In this document: one piece after another, positions 1 to 8,414 of the stretch
Layout of the letters: each line of letters begins with the position of its first letter
Numbering within the stretch: the first letter of the stretch is position 1
Assembly (NCBI GenBank): GCA_036704045.1
Contig: DATNQM010000053.1
Coordinates: 186,001-250,000 of the forward strand
DNA length: 64,000 nt
Reading direction: 5' to 3'
Origin: Ancylothrix sp036704045
GTDB lineage: Bacteria; Cyanobacteriota; Cyanobacteriia; Cyanobacteriales; Oscillatoriaceae
Translations under genes and position numbers: made by a program
The notes under the pieces: model-generated
What the model saw: the letters and a program-made list of their open reading frames with translations, nothing else
What the model was told of the DNA's origin: nothing
The model's database searches: none

Positions 1-874
1 GGTTGGCGGTGCCGGTGTGTAGGAGGCTAAGTTTTTTGTCGGTGCTGTTGGAGGCGAGGTTTTGGCTGCCGGTGTTGCTAGAAATGGGATAAAATGACCG
101 GGGTTGACCGGCTAGGGCTTTGCTGAGGTCTGGGTGGTCTAGTTGCCAAAGTTTGATGCTACCGTCATAGTTGCTAGAAGCAAATATTTTGCCGTCGCCG
201 CTGATGGCGAGGGGATAGACGTAGGTTGAGGTGCCGGTGAGTATTTGCAGCCAGTCTTTTTGTGGTTGAATTGTGGGAATTTGTAGGTAGCTGGCTAAAC
301 CGCCGGCATAGAGTAAATCGGTGATTTTTAGGGTTTGGGCAATTTGGGGGTTTGTTATTTGGTTGACTGGTAAAAATCCGGCGATGATGGGGTGAAAACT
401 TGAGTTTTTTTCACTTACTTTTTCTGTTAGTAATAGGCAGACTATAACTTTGTTGTGGTGCAATTGGGAGGGTTGGATGTTCCATTGGGCGGTGTCGGGA
501 TCGGCTTGGGCTGTGGCGATGTGTATGCCTATTTCTGGGCTGCCGGTGAGGGTAAAGTGTACGTTTTCTTTTGGTTTTTTGATTGTTTCAATTTCGCGTT
601 TTGTAATCAGGTTATCTAAGCAAATGGCAATGGCTTCTTCACAAATATAATGTTGTAAATAGGTTCGCAATATTTCTCGGACTGAACCTGTAAGTTCTTC
701 TTGAAAAACTAGTTTTTTGCAATCAAGGCGAATTTGTTTGAGTCTTTCGCCTGAGATGGTAACGGTTTCGCTGTGACATCCTCTGGTTTGGCTGTCCAAA
801 AGATTAGCCGGTGTTGATTTCAGCCTTTTAATAAAGTCTGCTTGTTGAGATTTTAAAGGGGTTGTCCAGTCCAT
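1..874 (-). CDS. WD40-repeat protein, 3' part cut off by the window edge
   Basis: The minus-strand frame stays open from an ATG at 872-874 to the first base of the window, so about 291 residues are visible and the C-terminus is missing. The first ~110 residues are charged and helical (start MDWTTPLKSQ) and are followed by a mixed alpha/beta stretch. A WD40 blade begins near residue 235, where DGKIFASSNYDGSIKLW is the usual blade ending. More blades presumably follow outside the window. WD40 propellers are protein-interaction platforms and I see no enzymatic motif. The N-terminal region resembles cyanobacterial regulators of unknown function. Confidence 0.75.
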   Translation of the reverse strand, partial: MDWTTPLKSQQADFIKRLKSTPANLLDSQTRGCHSETVTISGERLKQIRLDCKKLVFQEELTGSVREILRTYLQHYICEEAIAICLDNLITKREIETIKKPKENVHFTLTGSPEIGIHIATAQADPDTAQWNIQPSQLHHNKVIVCLLLTEKVSEKNSSFHPIIAGFLPVNQITNPQIAQTLKITDLLYAGGLASYLQIPTIQPQKDWLQILTGTSTYVYPLAISGDGKIFASSNYDGSIKLWQLDHPDLSKALAGQPRSFYPISSNTGSQNLASNSTDKKLSLLHTGTAN

Positions 875-1177
875 GTTGAGAGTTTGGGAATCCTTCCAGA
901 TTCTACATGGTTGAGAGGAGTTTTTATGAAAGGTTTTTTATTCAGCGGCGGCTGATTTGTTCTATTTTGACAAATGTGGGGGCCGGTGGCAATTCTATAA
1001 TGCGGTTATTGGTTGGTGATTTTTGCAAGTTTTTGGACTTTGGCTGTGGCGTGGGTGATGTTTTGTTGATGATTCTATGGGCTGATATGGCGGGGTGGGG
1101 CTGGGAAGGCTGGATGGGTTTTTATATTAAAAATCAAGCGATGGGATTGAGGGGTATAGGTTGTTATCCAGTATTTT
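875..1177. other. Intergenic region, no gene supported
   Basis: This is about 300 bases of G/T-rich sequence between the WD40 gene start and the M56 peptidase stop. A 107-codon plus-strand frame (907-1230) crosses it. That frame has low-complexity W/G/F-rich composition, no ribosome binding site at its ATG, and overlaps the end of the peptidase gene, so I do not call it. No terminator-like hairpin with a T-run was seen. Confidence 0.5.
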
Positions 1178-2017
1178 TTATTGATGGAATGGGACAATTA
1201 ATAAGGGTAAAGATGCTGGAATTAAGGTAAGCCAGAGTGTTTTATGTTCCTGAGTCATCGGTAAGGTTTCTGCTAATAGTGATTCTATTCTTTCGTGGAG
1301 TCTATTGCCTGTAGTAATTATACCAATAATGGAGGCTATTTCTGGTTGCTTCTGCATAGTTTGAGAGGTTAATAATAAGGCTTCTGCTAAGATTAATTTG
1401 TCAATTTTTTGGGCAGCTTTTGCATCGGCTCTTAATTCTCTTAAAATTAATAATTCTTCCCATAAAAGTTGAGTGTTTGGCAGGAAGTTGGTAAAATTAC
1501 GCACCCATCCTAAGAAAAAAAATGTGAAGCTATCTCTATATTCATAATGGGCTTGTTCATGGGCTATAACGGCTTCTATATGCGTTTTAGGGAGGGTTTC
1601 TAAAAGGCCGGTGCTGATGACAAGTTCTGGCTTCCAAAGCCCAACAAGGGCCGCTATTAAAGTAGGGGTATTGATAATTCTAACATTTTTTTTAGCAATT
1701 TTTTTGATGGGATAGCTACGAGTTTGTTTAAGGATATAGTTGGCTTCTTGGCTAATTTTAATAAGTGTTAAAAGGGCTGTTATTAAAAAACTGGCGGCGA
1801 TCAAATAACTCAGCCATCCATCCCAAAATCCTACCATTTGTCCACCAACTCCCATCCAAAATATTGCGATTGCTGTCATTAGTAATAGCAGCGGTGGAAA
1901 AAGGAATAAAAATAAAGCTTTTTGCCAACGTTTTATCCAATTGCCTTTAGGATTTTTCCATTTTCCGCGCAAAATGTTAGCTAATAAAAGAACAGCTAAA
2001 ATTAGAAGAAAGTGCAT
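1178..2017 (-). CDS. M56 family (BlaR1/PetP-like) membrane metallopeptidase
   Basis: This is a predicted zinc protease of 279 residues. HEQAH at residues 153-157 is the HExxH zinc site, and E194 in RELRAD is the likely third ligand. Hydrophobic segments lie near residues 2-15, 34-56, 68-86 and 258-276, so the catalytic domain is membrane-tethered. It lacks the penicillin-binding sensor domain of true BlaR1. Its start overlaps the stop of the BlaI-type repressor gene (TAATG), a sign of translational coupling. In Synechocystis the equivalent pair, PetR (BlaI-like) and PetP (M56), controls plastocyanin and cytochrome c6 in response to copper, with PetP degrading PetR. The same role here is inferred from family and gene order. 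Confidence 0.88.
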   Translation of the reverse strand: MHFLLILAVLLLANILRGKWKNPKGNWIKRWQKALFLFLFPPLLLLMTAIAIFWMGVGGQMVGFWDGWLSYLIAASFLITALLTLIKISQEANYILKQTRSYPIKKIAKKNVRIINTPTLIAALVGLWKPELVISTGLLETLPKTHIEAVIAHEQAHYEYRDSFTFFFLGWVRNFTNFLPNTQLLWEELLILRELRADAKAAQKIDKLILAEALLLTSQTMQKQPEIASIIGIITTGNRLHERIESLLAETLPMTQEHKTLWLTLIPASLPLLIVPFHQ

Positions 2018-2439
2018 TATTTTTTCTCCTCTCTGGCTTGGCTTGCTGCTTGAATGCGGTCGGCTATGGCTTCTATTTGTTGTAAAGTTGCAGTATCTAA
2101 GCTATCAGCAAATGCAGCAATTATTTCTGGGTTACCAACGGCTAAAAATTCTTGCAACCGATCATAAGCAAATAAAGATTTTGCATCGATTTTAGAAATT
2201 AAAGGGTTCCAGATATATGTGCGGTTGCTTTTGTCGCAAGTTAGCCAGCCTTTTTTTGTTAACCGGCGCAGCACTGTTGTTACTGAAGCATAGGCTAATT
2301 CTCTATCGGGGTCAGCTAAAATATATTCGTGAATTTCTTTTACTGTTGCTTGTCCGAGTTCCCATATAATATTTAAAATTTCTGCTTCTAAGGGGCCGAG
2401 GGACAGTTGTTTGGGGCGATAATTTGGTAAAGGTGTCAT
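2017..2439 (-). CDS. BlaI/MecI/CopY family transcriptional repressor (PetR-like)
   Basis: The 140-residue protein has a winged-helix N-terminal half: LGPLEAEILNIIWELG is the first helix pair and AYASVTTVLRRLTKKGWL the recognition helix and wing. A C-terminal helical dimerisation region spans about 95-140. This is the usual size and layout of BlaI/CopY repressors. Such repressors bind short palindromes as dimers and are inactivated by cleavage by their M56 partner, which is encoded immediately downstream with a one-base overlap. Upstream lies a TGACA-N3-TGTCA palindrome (2569-2581), and a near-identical copy lies before cydA. Autoregulation plus control of the neighbouring genes is therefore the likely arrangement; this is an inference. 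Confidence 0.9.
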   Translation of the reverse strand: MTPLPNYRPKQLSLGPLEAEILNIIWELGQATVKEIHEYILADPDRELAYASVTTVLRRLTKKGWLTCDKSNRTYIWNPLISKIDAKSLFAYDRLQEFLAVGNPEIIAAFADSLDTATLQQIEAIADRIQAASQAREEKK

Positions 2440-2563
2440 CTCTTGAGGTGGAGGATTGACGATGGGGAAACCAGCGAGTAACGAAAGGGCTATTTCTGTT
2501 AGTAAACTTTACAGCTTTTTATTGTTTATTGATATTTATTTTATAATTTTTTAATTTGTTTCC

Positions 2564-2588
2564 AAGTTTGACAGGTTGTCATTTGACA
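2564..2588 (+). promoter_or_regulatory. Putative BlaI/PetR-type operator and -35 box upstream of mbnP
   Basis: The motif AAGTTTGACAGGTTGTC lies at 2564-2580. Its core GACA-GGT-TGTC is an inverted repeat, extended by flanking T and A. A consensus -35 hexamer TTGACA (2583-2588) follows at once, with a weak -10 (TAGTTT, near 2606) 17 bases further on and the mbnP ATG at 2650. The site lies between the divergent repressor and mbnP genes, so it could act on both. The same motif with one changed base occurs at 7381-7397 before cydA. Assignment to the BlaI-type protein rests on proximity and symmetry. Confidence 0.6.
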
Positions 2589-2649
2589 TGGTTAACAATT
2601 TAAGGTAGTTTTAAAAACTTCTAACTTTTGTGCGTAAGCTGTAAAGCCA

Positions 2650-3543
2650 ATGAAAAATAAACATTTTTTTTGTTCAACCTTAGCAAGTTTAAGTGTTTTT
2701 TTAGGAACTCCTGGCAATTTTGTCCAAGCACAGGAATCTGATAGCCAAGAAGTTCAGATAAAATTTAAAGGCATGGTGGGAGATAAGGCGTTTAATTGTG
2801 AAGAAGTGTACAATTTAGGAACACCGGATACATCTGTAACTCCGACAGATTTTCGGTTGTATATTTTTGATGTAGCGTTGATAGATGAAACGGGTAAAAC
2901 TGTCCCCATTATTCTTACTCAAGATGGAAAATGGCAATATCAAAATGTAGCTTTATTAGATTTTGAAAATAAAAGCGGTGCTTGTGCAAATGGAACCGCA
3001 GAAATGCGAGATATGGTGGTAGGAACTGTGCCAAAAGGCAATTATAAAGGTGTGCAATTTAGCCTAGGAGTTCCGTTTAATCTTAACCACGCAGATGCCG
3101 CTTTAGCACCATCTCCTTTAAATTTAACTTCTCTGTGGTGGAATTGGCGAGGAGGCTATAAATTTTTACGGGTTGATTTCAGTAGTGGGAACAATCAAGA
3201 CAAACAAATTGCTCATAATAATCATGGTAAAAATACAGGTTTTATGATTCATCTTGGTAGCACCGGCTGTCAAGCATCAAGCGAAAACCAAAAGCCGACA
3301 AACTGTAATAATCCTAACATATCTAAAGTCAGTTTCAACAATTTTGATATTTCAAAAAACACGATAATTGCTGACTTAAAAACCTTAGTTGCCAATAATA
3401 ATTTAGCTACAAATCAACCAGATACTCCTTTGGGTTGTATGTCTGCACCTACAGATGGAGATTGTGAGGGAATCATGCTAAATTTAGGATTGCCGTTTAA
3501 TGGCAAAACTGCATCGGGGCAAACATTTTTTAGGGTAGAATAA
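2650..3543 (+). CDS. MbnP family copper-binding protein
   Basis: This is a secreted protein of 297 residues with a signal peptide ending near residue 27 (VQA-Q). The body matches the MbnP (TIGR04052, AZL_007920/MXAN_0976) pattern: DFRLYIFDVALI, the QYQNVALLDFE block, GVQFSLGVPFNLNHADAA, the WWNWRGGYKFLRVD block, FMIHLGSTGC and a C-terminal cysteine pair. In methanotrophs MbnP binds copper after tryptophan oxidation by its partner MbnH. Here the mbnH-like gene starts inside this gene's stop codon (TAATG), as in other MbnP-MbnH pairs. The protein should act in the periplasm. Whether it delivers, stores or senses copper in cyanobacteria is unknown. The divergent BlaI/M56 pair and the operator at 2564-2580 suggest copper-linked control. 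Confidence 0.85.
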   Translation: MKNKHFFCSTLASLSVFLGTPGNFVQAQESDSQEVQIKFKGMVGDKAFNCEEVYNLGTPDTSVTPTDFRLYIFDVALIDETGKTVPIILTQDGKWQYQNVALLDFENKSGACANGTAEMRDMVVGTVPKGNYKGVQFSLGVPFNLNHADAALAPSPLNLTSLWWNWRGGYKFLRVDFSSGNNQDKQIAHNNHGKNTGFMIHLGSTGCQASSENQKPTNCNNPNISKVSFNNFDISKNTIIADLKTLVANNNLATNQPDTPLGCMSAPTDGDCEGIMLNLGLPFNGKTASGQTFFRVE

Positions 3544-4715
3544 TGAGCGTGCGTCGGGTGCCTTTTTTTGTAATTATTGCTGTTTTTTCTGGGGTTTTAG
3601 CAATGGCATTCAGTCAAGTTTTGACACCAGAAAAACTTGCCATTGCGAATACTCCTCCTATTTCTTATAACTGGAATCTTCCTGGTTGGGCACCGAAACC
3701 AATAGTACCGCCAGATAACCCGATGAATGGCGAAAAAGTCGAGTTGGGGAGACATCTTTTTTACGAAAAACGGCTATCAGTAACCGGAGAATTTTCGTGT
3801 GCATCTTGTCATATTCAAGCACAAGCATTTGCCGATAATAAAATTGTATCTGAGGGAGCAACAAAAGAAAAACATCCGCGTAACTCTATGAGTTTAACAA
3901 ATGTCGGTTATAGTTCAGTTTTAACTTGGGCAAATCCTTTCCAGAATAGCTTAGAACATCAATTATTAGTGCCTTTATTTGGTGACAATCCTGTAGAAAT
4001 GGGGATGGCGGGGAAGGAAGAACAAATTATTAGTATGCTAGAAAGAGATCCGAAATATTCCAAAATGTTTAGGGTTGCTTTTGAAGAAAAAAATCCGATT
4101 AATATTACTAATCTTGCCAAAGCCATCGCAGCTTTTGAGAGAACTTTAATTTCCTTTAATTCGCCTTATGATCGGTATCGTTTTGAGGGAAAAGAAAAGG
4201 CAATTTCCGAGTCAGCAAAGCGAGGAGAAGCCTTATTTAATAGTGAACGTTTAGAATGTTTTCATTGTCACGGAGGAATTAACTTTTCTGATTCAATTAT
4301 GCACGAAAGATTGGCCTTTAAAGAAATTGCATTTCACAACACCGGCCTTTATAATATTGATGATAAAGGAGGATATCCGCCAGAAAACACAGGAATTTAT
4401 GAACTAACAGAAAAGCCGACAGACATGGGAAAATTCAAAGCCCCAACCTTACGAAATATTACCTTAACAGCACCGTATATGCACGATGGAAGCATTGGAA
4501 GTTTAGAAGAAGTAATAGACCATTACGCAGCCGGTGGTAGAACAATTCACGAGGGAAAGTATGCGGGTATTGGAAGCGAAAATCCACTAAAGAGTAACTT
4601 TATTACAGGCTTTAAATTAACCGTAGAAGAAAGAAAAGATTTATTAGAATTTTTAAAAAGTTTAACCGATGAAAACTTCATTAAAAATCCAGAATTTAGT
4701 GACCCAAAAAAATAA
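3543..4715 (+). CDS. MbnH-like di-heme c-type cytochrome peroxidase family protein
   Basis: The 390-residue protein has an N-terminal hydrophobic segment (7-24) that serves as a signal peptide or membrane anchor. Two haem c motifs are present, CASCH at 86-90 and CFHCH at 239-243, spaced as in bacterial di-haem cytochrome c peroxidases and MauG. The region around KAPTLRNITLTAPYMHDGS is the conserved C-terminal block of this superfamily. MbnH enzymes form a high-valent di-haem state that oxidises a tryptophan of MbnP. The one-base overlap with the upstream mbnP-like gene shows the two are one unit. It converges with cydB; no strong terminator lies between them. Confidence 0.87.
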   Translation: MSVRRVPFFVIIAVFSGVLAMAFSQVLTPEKLAIANTPPISYNWNLPGWAPKPIVPPDNPMNGEKVELGRHLFYEKRLSVTGEFSCASCHIQAQAFADNKIVSEGATKEKHPRNSMSLTNVGYSSVLTWANPFQNSLEHQLLVPLFGDNPVEMGMAGKEEQIISMLERDPKYSKMFRVAFEEKNPINITNLAKAIAAFERTLISFNSPYDRYRFEGKEKAISESAKRGEALFNSERLECFHCHGGINFSDSIMHERLAFKEIAFHNTGLYNIDDKGGYPPENTGIYELTEKPTDMGKFKAPTLRNITLTAPYMHDGSIGSLEEVIDHYAAGGRTIHEGKYAGIGSENPLKSNFITGFKLTVEERKDLLEFLKSLTDENFIKNPEFSDPKK

Positions 4716-4755
4716 CCACTGCATATATCATACCCCAAAACAAAACCCCCTCCCA

Positions 4756-4794
4756 ACCTCCGTGACCTCTGTGCTAACCTCCCTCACCTCTGTG
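4756..4794. repeat. Short direct repeats ACCTCYGTG between convergent genes
   Basis: Three copies of the nonamer ACCTCYGTG lie at 4756-4764, 4765-4773 and 4786-4794, between the ends of the mbnH-like gene and cydB. The first two abut and the third is separated by 12 bases. No hairpin or coding frame explains them. They may be the remnant of a simple tandem duplication. Confidence 0.5.
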
Positions 4795-4855
4795 TGAAAA
4801 AAAAGCTCAAATCTAGGCCCAGAAATAACAAAACTTTTTGCTATCAAACTGAGAA

Positions 4856-5869
4856 TTAATCCCCATAATGACTACTACCAACTTTCCCACGAAAAACAAC
4901 ATACTGATAGATATTGTAAAACAGCATAATAGGGATGAGAAAGCCGATAAAAATAATCATAAAAGCCAGAGCACTAGGAGAAGCAGCAGCTTGGTAAATA
5001 GTAATTTTGGGAGGAATAATATAGGGAAAAACAATCAAACCCAACCCCAAAAAAGTCAGTAAAAAAATCAAAATTGTCCAGATAAAAGATGCAAGCTCTT
5101 GTTTGCGGTCAAGGCTTCTCATCAACAGGAAAATCAGAAATACACCCAAAATAGGAATCGCCGCAAAAATGTAAAAAAGAGGTGGAGAAAATAAGCGAGT
5201 ACGAGCGCTTTCGTAAAAAACTGGCGTTACAATTGTAATTAAAACAGCACCCAACATAGTTGTCCAAGCAGCAATTTTAGCCGTCCGATAATGAGTTTTT
5301 TGCAACTCACCTTCAGTTTTCAAAATTAGATAAGTAGAGCCGATCAAAACATAGCCTTGAATTAAGGTTATCGCCACCAAAAAAGAGCGCCAGTCCAACC
5401 AATCCCAAGGAGTTCCAATGAAATGACCAGCCTCATCCACCTTAATTCCTTCTAACACACTACCCAGAGCAAAACCTTGACCGAGAGCAGCAATAAAACT
5501 ACCAGCACTAAAAGCTAAATTCCAGAAAAATTTCCGTTTTGAGTGTTCTCTAAACTCAAAAGCAACTGCCCGAAAAATTAGCCCCAAAATCATTACCATA
5601 ATCGGGATATAAAGGGCAGTTAAAATCGTGCCGTAGGCGAGGGGAAAAGCACCAAATAATGCTCCTCCCATCAAGACTAACCAGGTTTCATTAGCATCCC
5701 AAACATTGCCTAAACTAGTCATTAAAATGCTGCGGCGTTCATCATCGCTGGATGTTAAAGATAAAATACCAACTCCCAAATCAAAGCCATCTAGCATGAC
5801 ATAAAGAAATAGGAAAAGCGCTAAAATTACAAACCAAACTTGGGGTAAAAAATGTTCTAAAGCTTGCAT
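4856..5869 (-). CDS. cydB: Cytochrome bd quinol oxidase subunit II
   Basis: This is a multi-spanning membrane protein of 337 residues, the usual CydB length. The N-terminus carries the CydB signature (FLYVMLDGFDLGVGIL), followed by NVWDANETWLVLMGGALFGAFP, which is conserved in all subunits II. Eight or nine hydrophobic segments are visible. With CydA it forms the cytochrome bd terminal oxidase, which reduces oxygen with plastoquinol and needs haem but no copper. The start at 5869 has a clear AGGAG site. The gene follows cydA by eight bases, so the two form an operon. The oxidase probably works in the thylakoid or cytoplasmic membrane. Confidence 0.95.
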   Translation of the reverse strand: MQALEHFLPQVWFVILALFLFLYVMLDGFDLGVGILSLTSSDDERRSILMTSLGNVWDANETWLVLMGGALFGAFPLAYGTILTALYIPIMVMILGLIFRAVAFEFREHSKRKFFWNLAFSAGSFIAALGQGFALGSVLEGIKVDEAGHFIGTPWDWLDWRSFLVAITLIQGYVLIGSTYLILKTEGELQKTHYRTAKIAAWTTMLGAVLITIVTPVFYESARTRLFSPPLFYIFAAIPILGVFLIFLLMRSLDRKQELASFIWTILIFLLTFLGLGLIVFPYIIPPKITIYQAAASPSALAFMIIFIGFLIPIMLFYNIYQYVVFRGKVGSSHYGD

Positions 5870-5877
5870 AAATTCTC

Positions 5878-7320
5878 CTATTGCTGTGCTTCTGCTGGCC
5901 GGCTATCAGGTATATGGGTTGCGGGGGTAGTATCGAGAGCCGGTTGAGTTTCAATCCCCGGAATTGGTAGGTCTAAATTCGGTCCTTTGTTGATAATTTT
6001 GCTGCCAAAATAAAGTGCACAAACAAAAAGGAAAAGGTAAACAATAATAAAGATGGTTAAGGAAGTTAAAACATGACTGGCTGGTAAATTTGAAACGCCA
6101 TCAGCAGTACGAATTTTTTCGTACATCACCCAAGGTTGCCGGCCTACACAGCGAACAATCCACCCAGATTCAACAGCAATATATCCCAAGGGCGCGGCAA
6201 AAATCCAAGTTCGCAAAAGCCAACGTTGTTTGCTAATATTTTCTGCGGAAAGTTGGCCTCGTAACCATTGAATTGAGCTCCACAACATTAAACCAACAAA
6301 GAAAAATCCAATACCGCTCATTAGGCGGAAGGAATAGTAAATGAAACCGACCATACGAGGGCGATTTTCGGGTTTCCATTCATTGAGTCCCAGGACAGGT
6401 TCAGAAAGGTTTTTCTTGAATTCAAGAATGTAGCCTAAGCCGTTGGGAATTGATATTTCCCAGTCATTTTTTTGAGATTTTTCGTTAGGAATTGCCAAAA
6501 AACTCCAGTTAGCAGGTTGTCCTGCCGGTGTGGTGTCCCATTTGGCTTCCATTGCTGCAAGTTTCGTTGGTTGGTAATGATATACTTGTTCGGCGCTGAG
6601 GTGTCCAATGTAAATTTGCAACGGTGTAACTGCTATAGCGGCGGCTAAAACTATTTTTAAAGATTTAGCAAAAAAGTCTGTATGCCGATTATTTAAAATA
6701 TACCAAGCGCTAATTCCTCCAATGACAAACAAGGAGGTTTCTAGCGTAGCAAAAAACATATGTAGTACGCTTTTTACCATGAAGGGATTTAAGATTGCTT
6801 GAAAGTAGTCGCTGACAATAAATTTGCCATTAACAACTTCACCACCGGCAGGCGTTTGTAGCCAAGAATTCGCACTTATAATCCAAAACGTTGATAAATT
6901 TGCCCCAAACGCCACCATTATTGTTGCAAAATAGTGAATGATCGGATTAACGCGCTCCCATCCAAATAACATAATTCCTAAAAAACCGGCTTCTAGCATG
7001 AAAGCCATTGAAGCTTCAAAACCCAGAATACTCCCGAAAAAGTCTCCTACAGCTTCCGAAAAAGGAGCCCAATTTGTACCAAATTGAAATTCCATCGGCA
7101 AACCACTGGCAACTCCAATTCCAAAGTTTAAGACATACAGTTTTGACCAAAAACGAGCGTGTTTGTAATAGTCTGGATTCTTTGTTTTTAGCCATATTCC
7201 TTCCACTATGACCAGATAAATTGCCATACCAGTTGTTAAAATTGGCCAAAGCATATGAAAGATAGCCGTCACTGCAAATTGCATTCTCGACAAGGCTACT
7301 GTATTAGAAAAAAAATCCAT
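5878..7320 (-). CDS. cydA: Cytochrome bd quinol oxidase subunit I (short Q-loop, CIO type)
   Basis: The 480-residue protein carries the expected haem ligands: H22 (haem b595), H187 and M334 (haem b558). GRQPW at 393-397 is the subunit I signature, and GTNWAPFS lies near 81-88. The long Q-loop insertion of the E. coli enzyme is absent, as in cyanide-insensitive oxidases and other cyanobacterial CydA proteins. It oxidises plastoquinol and reduces oxygen to water. A palindromic motif nearly identical to the one before mbnP lies 61-77 bases upstream of the ATG. This suggests the oxidase is controlled by the neighbouring BlaI-type repressor; a copper-free oxidase would fit expression under copper shortage (inference). 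Confidence 0.95.
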   Translation of the reverse strand: MDFFSNTVALSRMQFAVTAIFHMLWPILTTGMAIYLVIVEGIWLKTKNPDYYKHARFWSKLYVLNFGIGVASGLPMEFQFGTNWAPFSEAVGDFFGSILGFEASMAFMLEAGFLGIMLFGWERVNPIIHYFATIMVAFGANLSTFWIISANSWLQTPAGGEVVNGKFIVSDYFQAILNPFMVKSVLHMFFATLETSLFVIGGISAWYILNNRHTDFFAKSLKIVLAAAIAVTPLQIYIGHLSAEQVYHYQPTKLAAMEAKWDTTPAGQPANWSFLAIPNEKSQKNDWEISIPNGLGYILEFKKNLSEPVLGLNEWKPENRPRMVGFIYYSFRLMSGIGFFFVGLMLWSSIQWLRGQLSAENISKQRWLLRTWIFAAPLGYIAVESGWIVRCVGRQPWVMYEKIRTADGVSNLPASHVLTSLTIFIIVYLFLFVCALYFGSKIINKGPNLDLPIPGIETQPALDTTPATHIPDSRPAEAQQ

Positions 7321-7380
7321 TTTTTCGCCTCTTTTTTGGGCCAGTTTTTTTGATGTCTATCCTAAGATAATGGTTAATTA

Positions 7381-7397
7381 AGTTTGACAAGTTGTCT
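7381..7397 (-). promoter_or_regulatory. Putative BlaI/PetR-type operator upstream of cydA
   Basis: AAGTTTGACAAGTTGTC on the plus strand differs at one base from the 17-mer at 2564-2580. The core GACA-AGT-TGTC is an inverted repeat. Read in the cydA direction, the right part supplies TTGTCA, a plausible -35 element, followed by AT-rich sequence with TATCTT and TAGGAT as -10 candidates. A bound repressor would therefore block the promoter. Two such long near-identical motifs in a 5-kb block are unlikely by chance. Confidence 0.6.
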
Positions 7398-7548
7398 CTT
7401 TATTTTTTTTTAATATTTCTTTAAATAGTTGTATTTATTGATACCAGTTTTTTAGATTATTCCCAGGGTGGCTGGCCGGTTATTTCCTAAAAATTGCCTA
7501 ACCATTTTTCACCACAGATAAAAAAATATGTGATAAGCCTTTCAACAA

Positions 7549-8334
7549 TCACCGGCACCCTTTCTCTCTCAACAAATTATCAGCCCAAACTGCATCACTG
7601 TCTGAAAAAACCGGCACCGGCTCACGGCTATAATTGATTCTGACCCCATAATTCCATACATCATACATAGTATTTAATAACGATTGTAAATCCACCACCG
7701 GCTCTTCATCTTCTGATTTCAAAGGAAGGGGAAACTTAGGAATCTCATCGCGTAAATTAAAGGCATATAAATCAGCACGAGGCCGGCTGTTACTGCGACT
7801 CACCAAAATTCGATAATCACTTTGAATTCCATTGCCAACTAAAGGCATCTGTTGCCAACTCCGCAACAAATCAATTTCCACCAAATGCGTAAATCTAGCT
7901 AACACTTGATTACGTTTTTTTTGATAAGTTTCCCGTCCTTTTCCAGAACGTTTGTTCACCGGCAAAAGCAGTTCTATTTCCGTTATTACCTCTTTTGTTT
8001 CGGTTTCTAAAATTTCTAAATACCCTTGTTTCACAATTTCTGGAACAGCAAGGATTACACTTTGAGGTTGTGCCGGTGACTCAACAACCGCCACATTAGT
8101 TTCTGTGGGATTTTTGGCACTAACAGAAGGCTGTACCGTCACATCAGGAATACCCACCAAAACAGAATCATCGCCTCCCGTTTCATACATTCGCACTTCA
8201 ATCGAAACCAGATACTTAGGAAACAGTTGGGGAGATAAAAACTCACCTATCTTGTTAATTAATGCGTGATGAACTCCTGGCCAAAAATCAGGATGTTCTA
8301 AATAAGGATTCATCCCCGGAAAAGGTGAAGGCAT
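7549..8334 (-). CDS. DUF4058 family protein
   Basis: The 261-residue protein begins MPSPFPGMNPYLEHPDFWPG, the diagnostic N-terminus of DUF4058, a family very common and often multicopy in cyanobacteria. Conserved blocks such as ELLLPVNKRSGKGRETYQKK and the RADLYAFNLRDEIPKFPLPL stretch are present. The function is unknown; the fold resembles nuclease-like Uma2 relatives only loosely, so no activity is proposed. The gene is monocistronic between cydA and a small reading frame. The length is typical of the family. Confidence 0.88.
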   Translation of the reverse strand: MPSPFPGMNPYLEHPDFWPGVHHALINKIGEFLSPQLFPKYLVSIEVRMYETGGDDSVLVGIPDVTVQPSVSAKNPTETNVAVVESPAQPQSVILAVPEIVKQGYLEILETETKEVITEIELLLPVNKRSGKGRETYQKKRNQVLARFTHLVEIDLLRSWQQMPLVGNGIQSDYRILVSRSNSRPRADLYAFNLRDEIPKFPLPLKSEDEEPVVDLQSLLNTMYDVWNYGVRINYSREPVPVFSDSDAVWADNLLREKGCR

Positions 8335-8414
8335 AAACTTAATTCCAAAAACTCCTTCATTTCAGTTTAACACTTCCCTAAAAGCCGGCTGGGTTATTCA
8401 CCCAGCCAAAAAAT

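Noticed and set aside
907..1230. 107-codon plus-strand frame between the WD40 and M56 genes
   Set aside because: Low-complexity W/G/F-rich translation, no ribosome binding site at the ATG, and overlap with the 3' end of the M56 gene.
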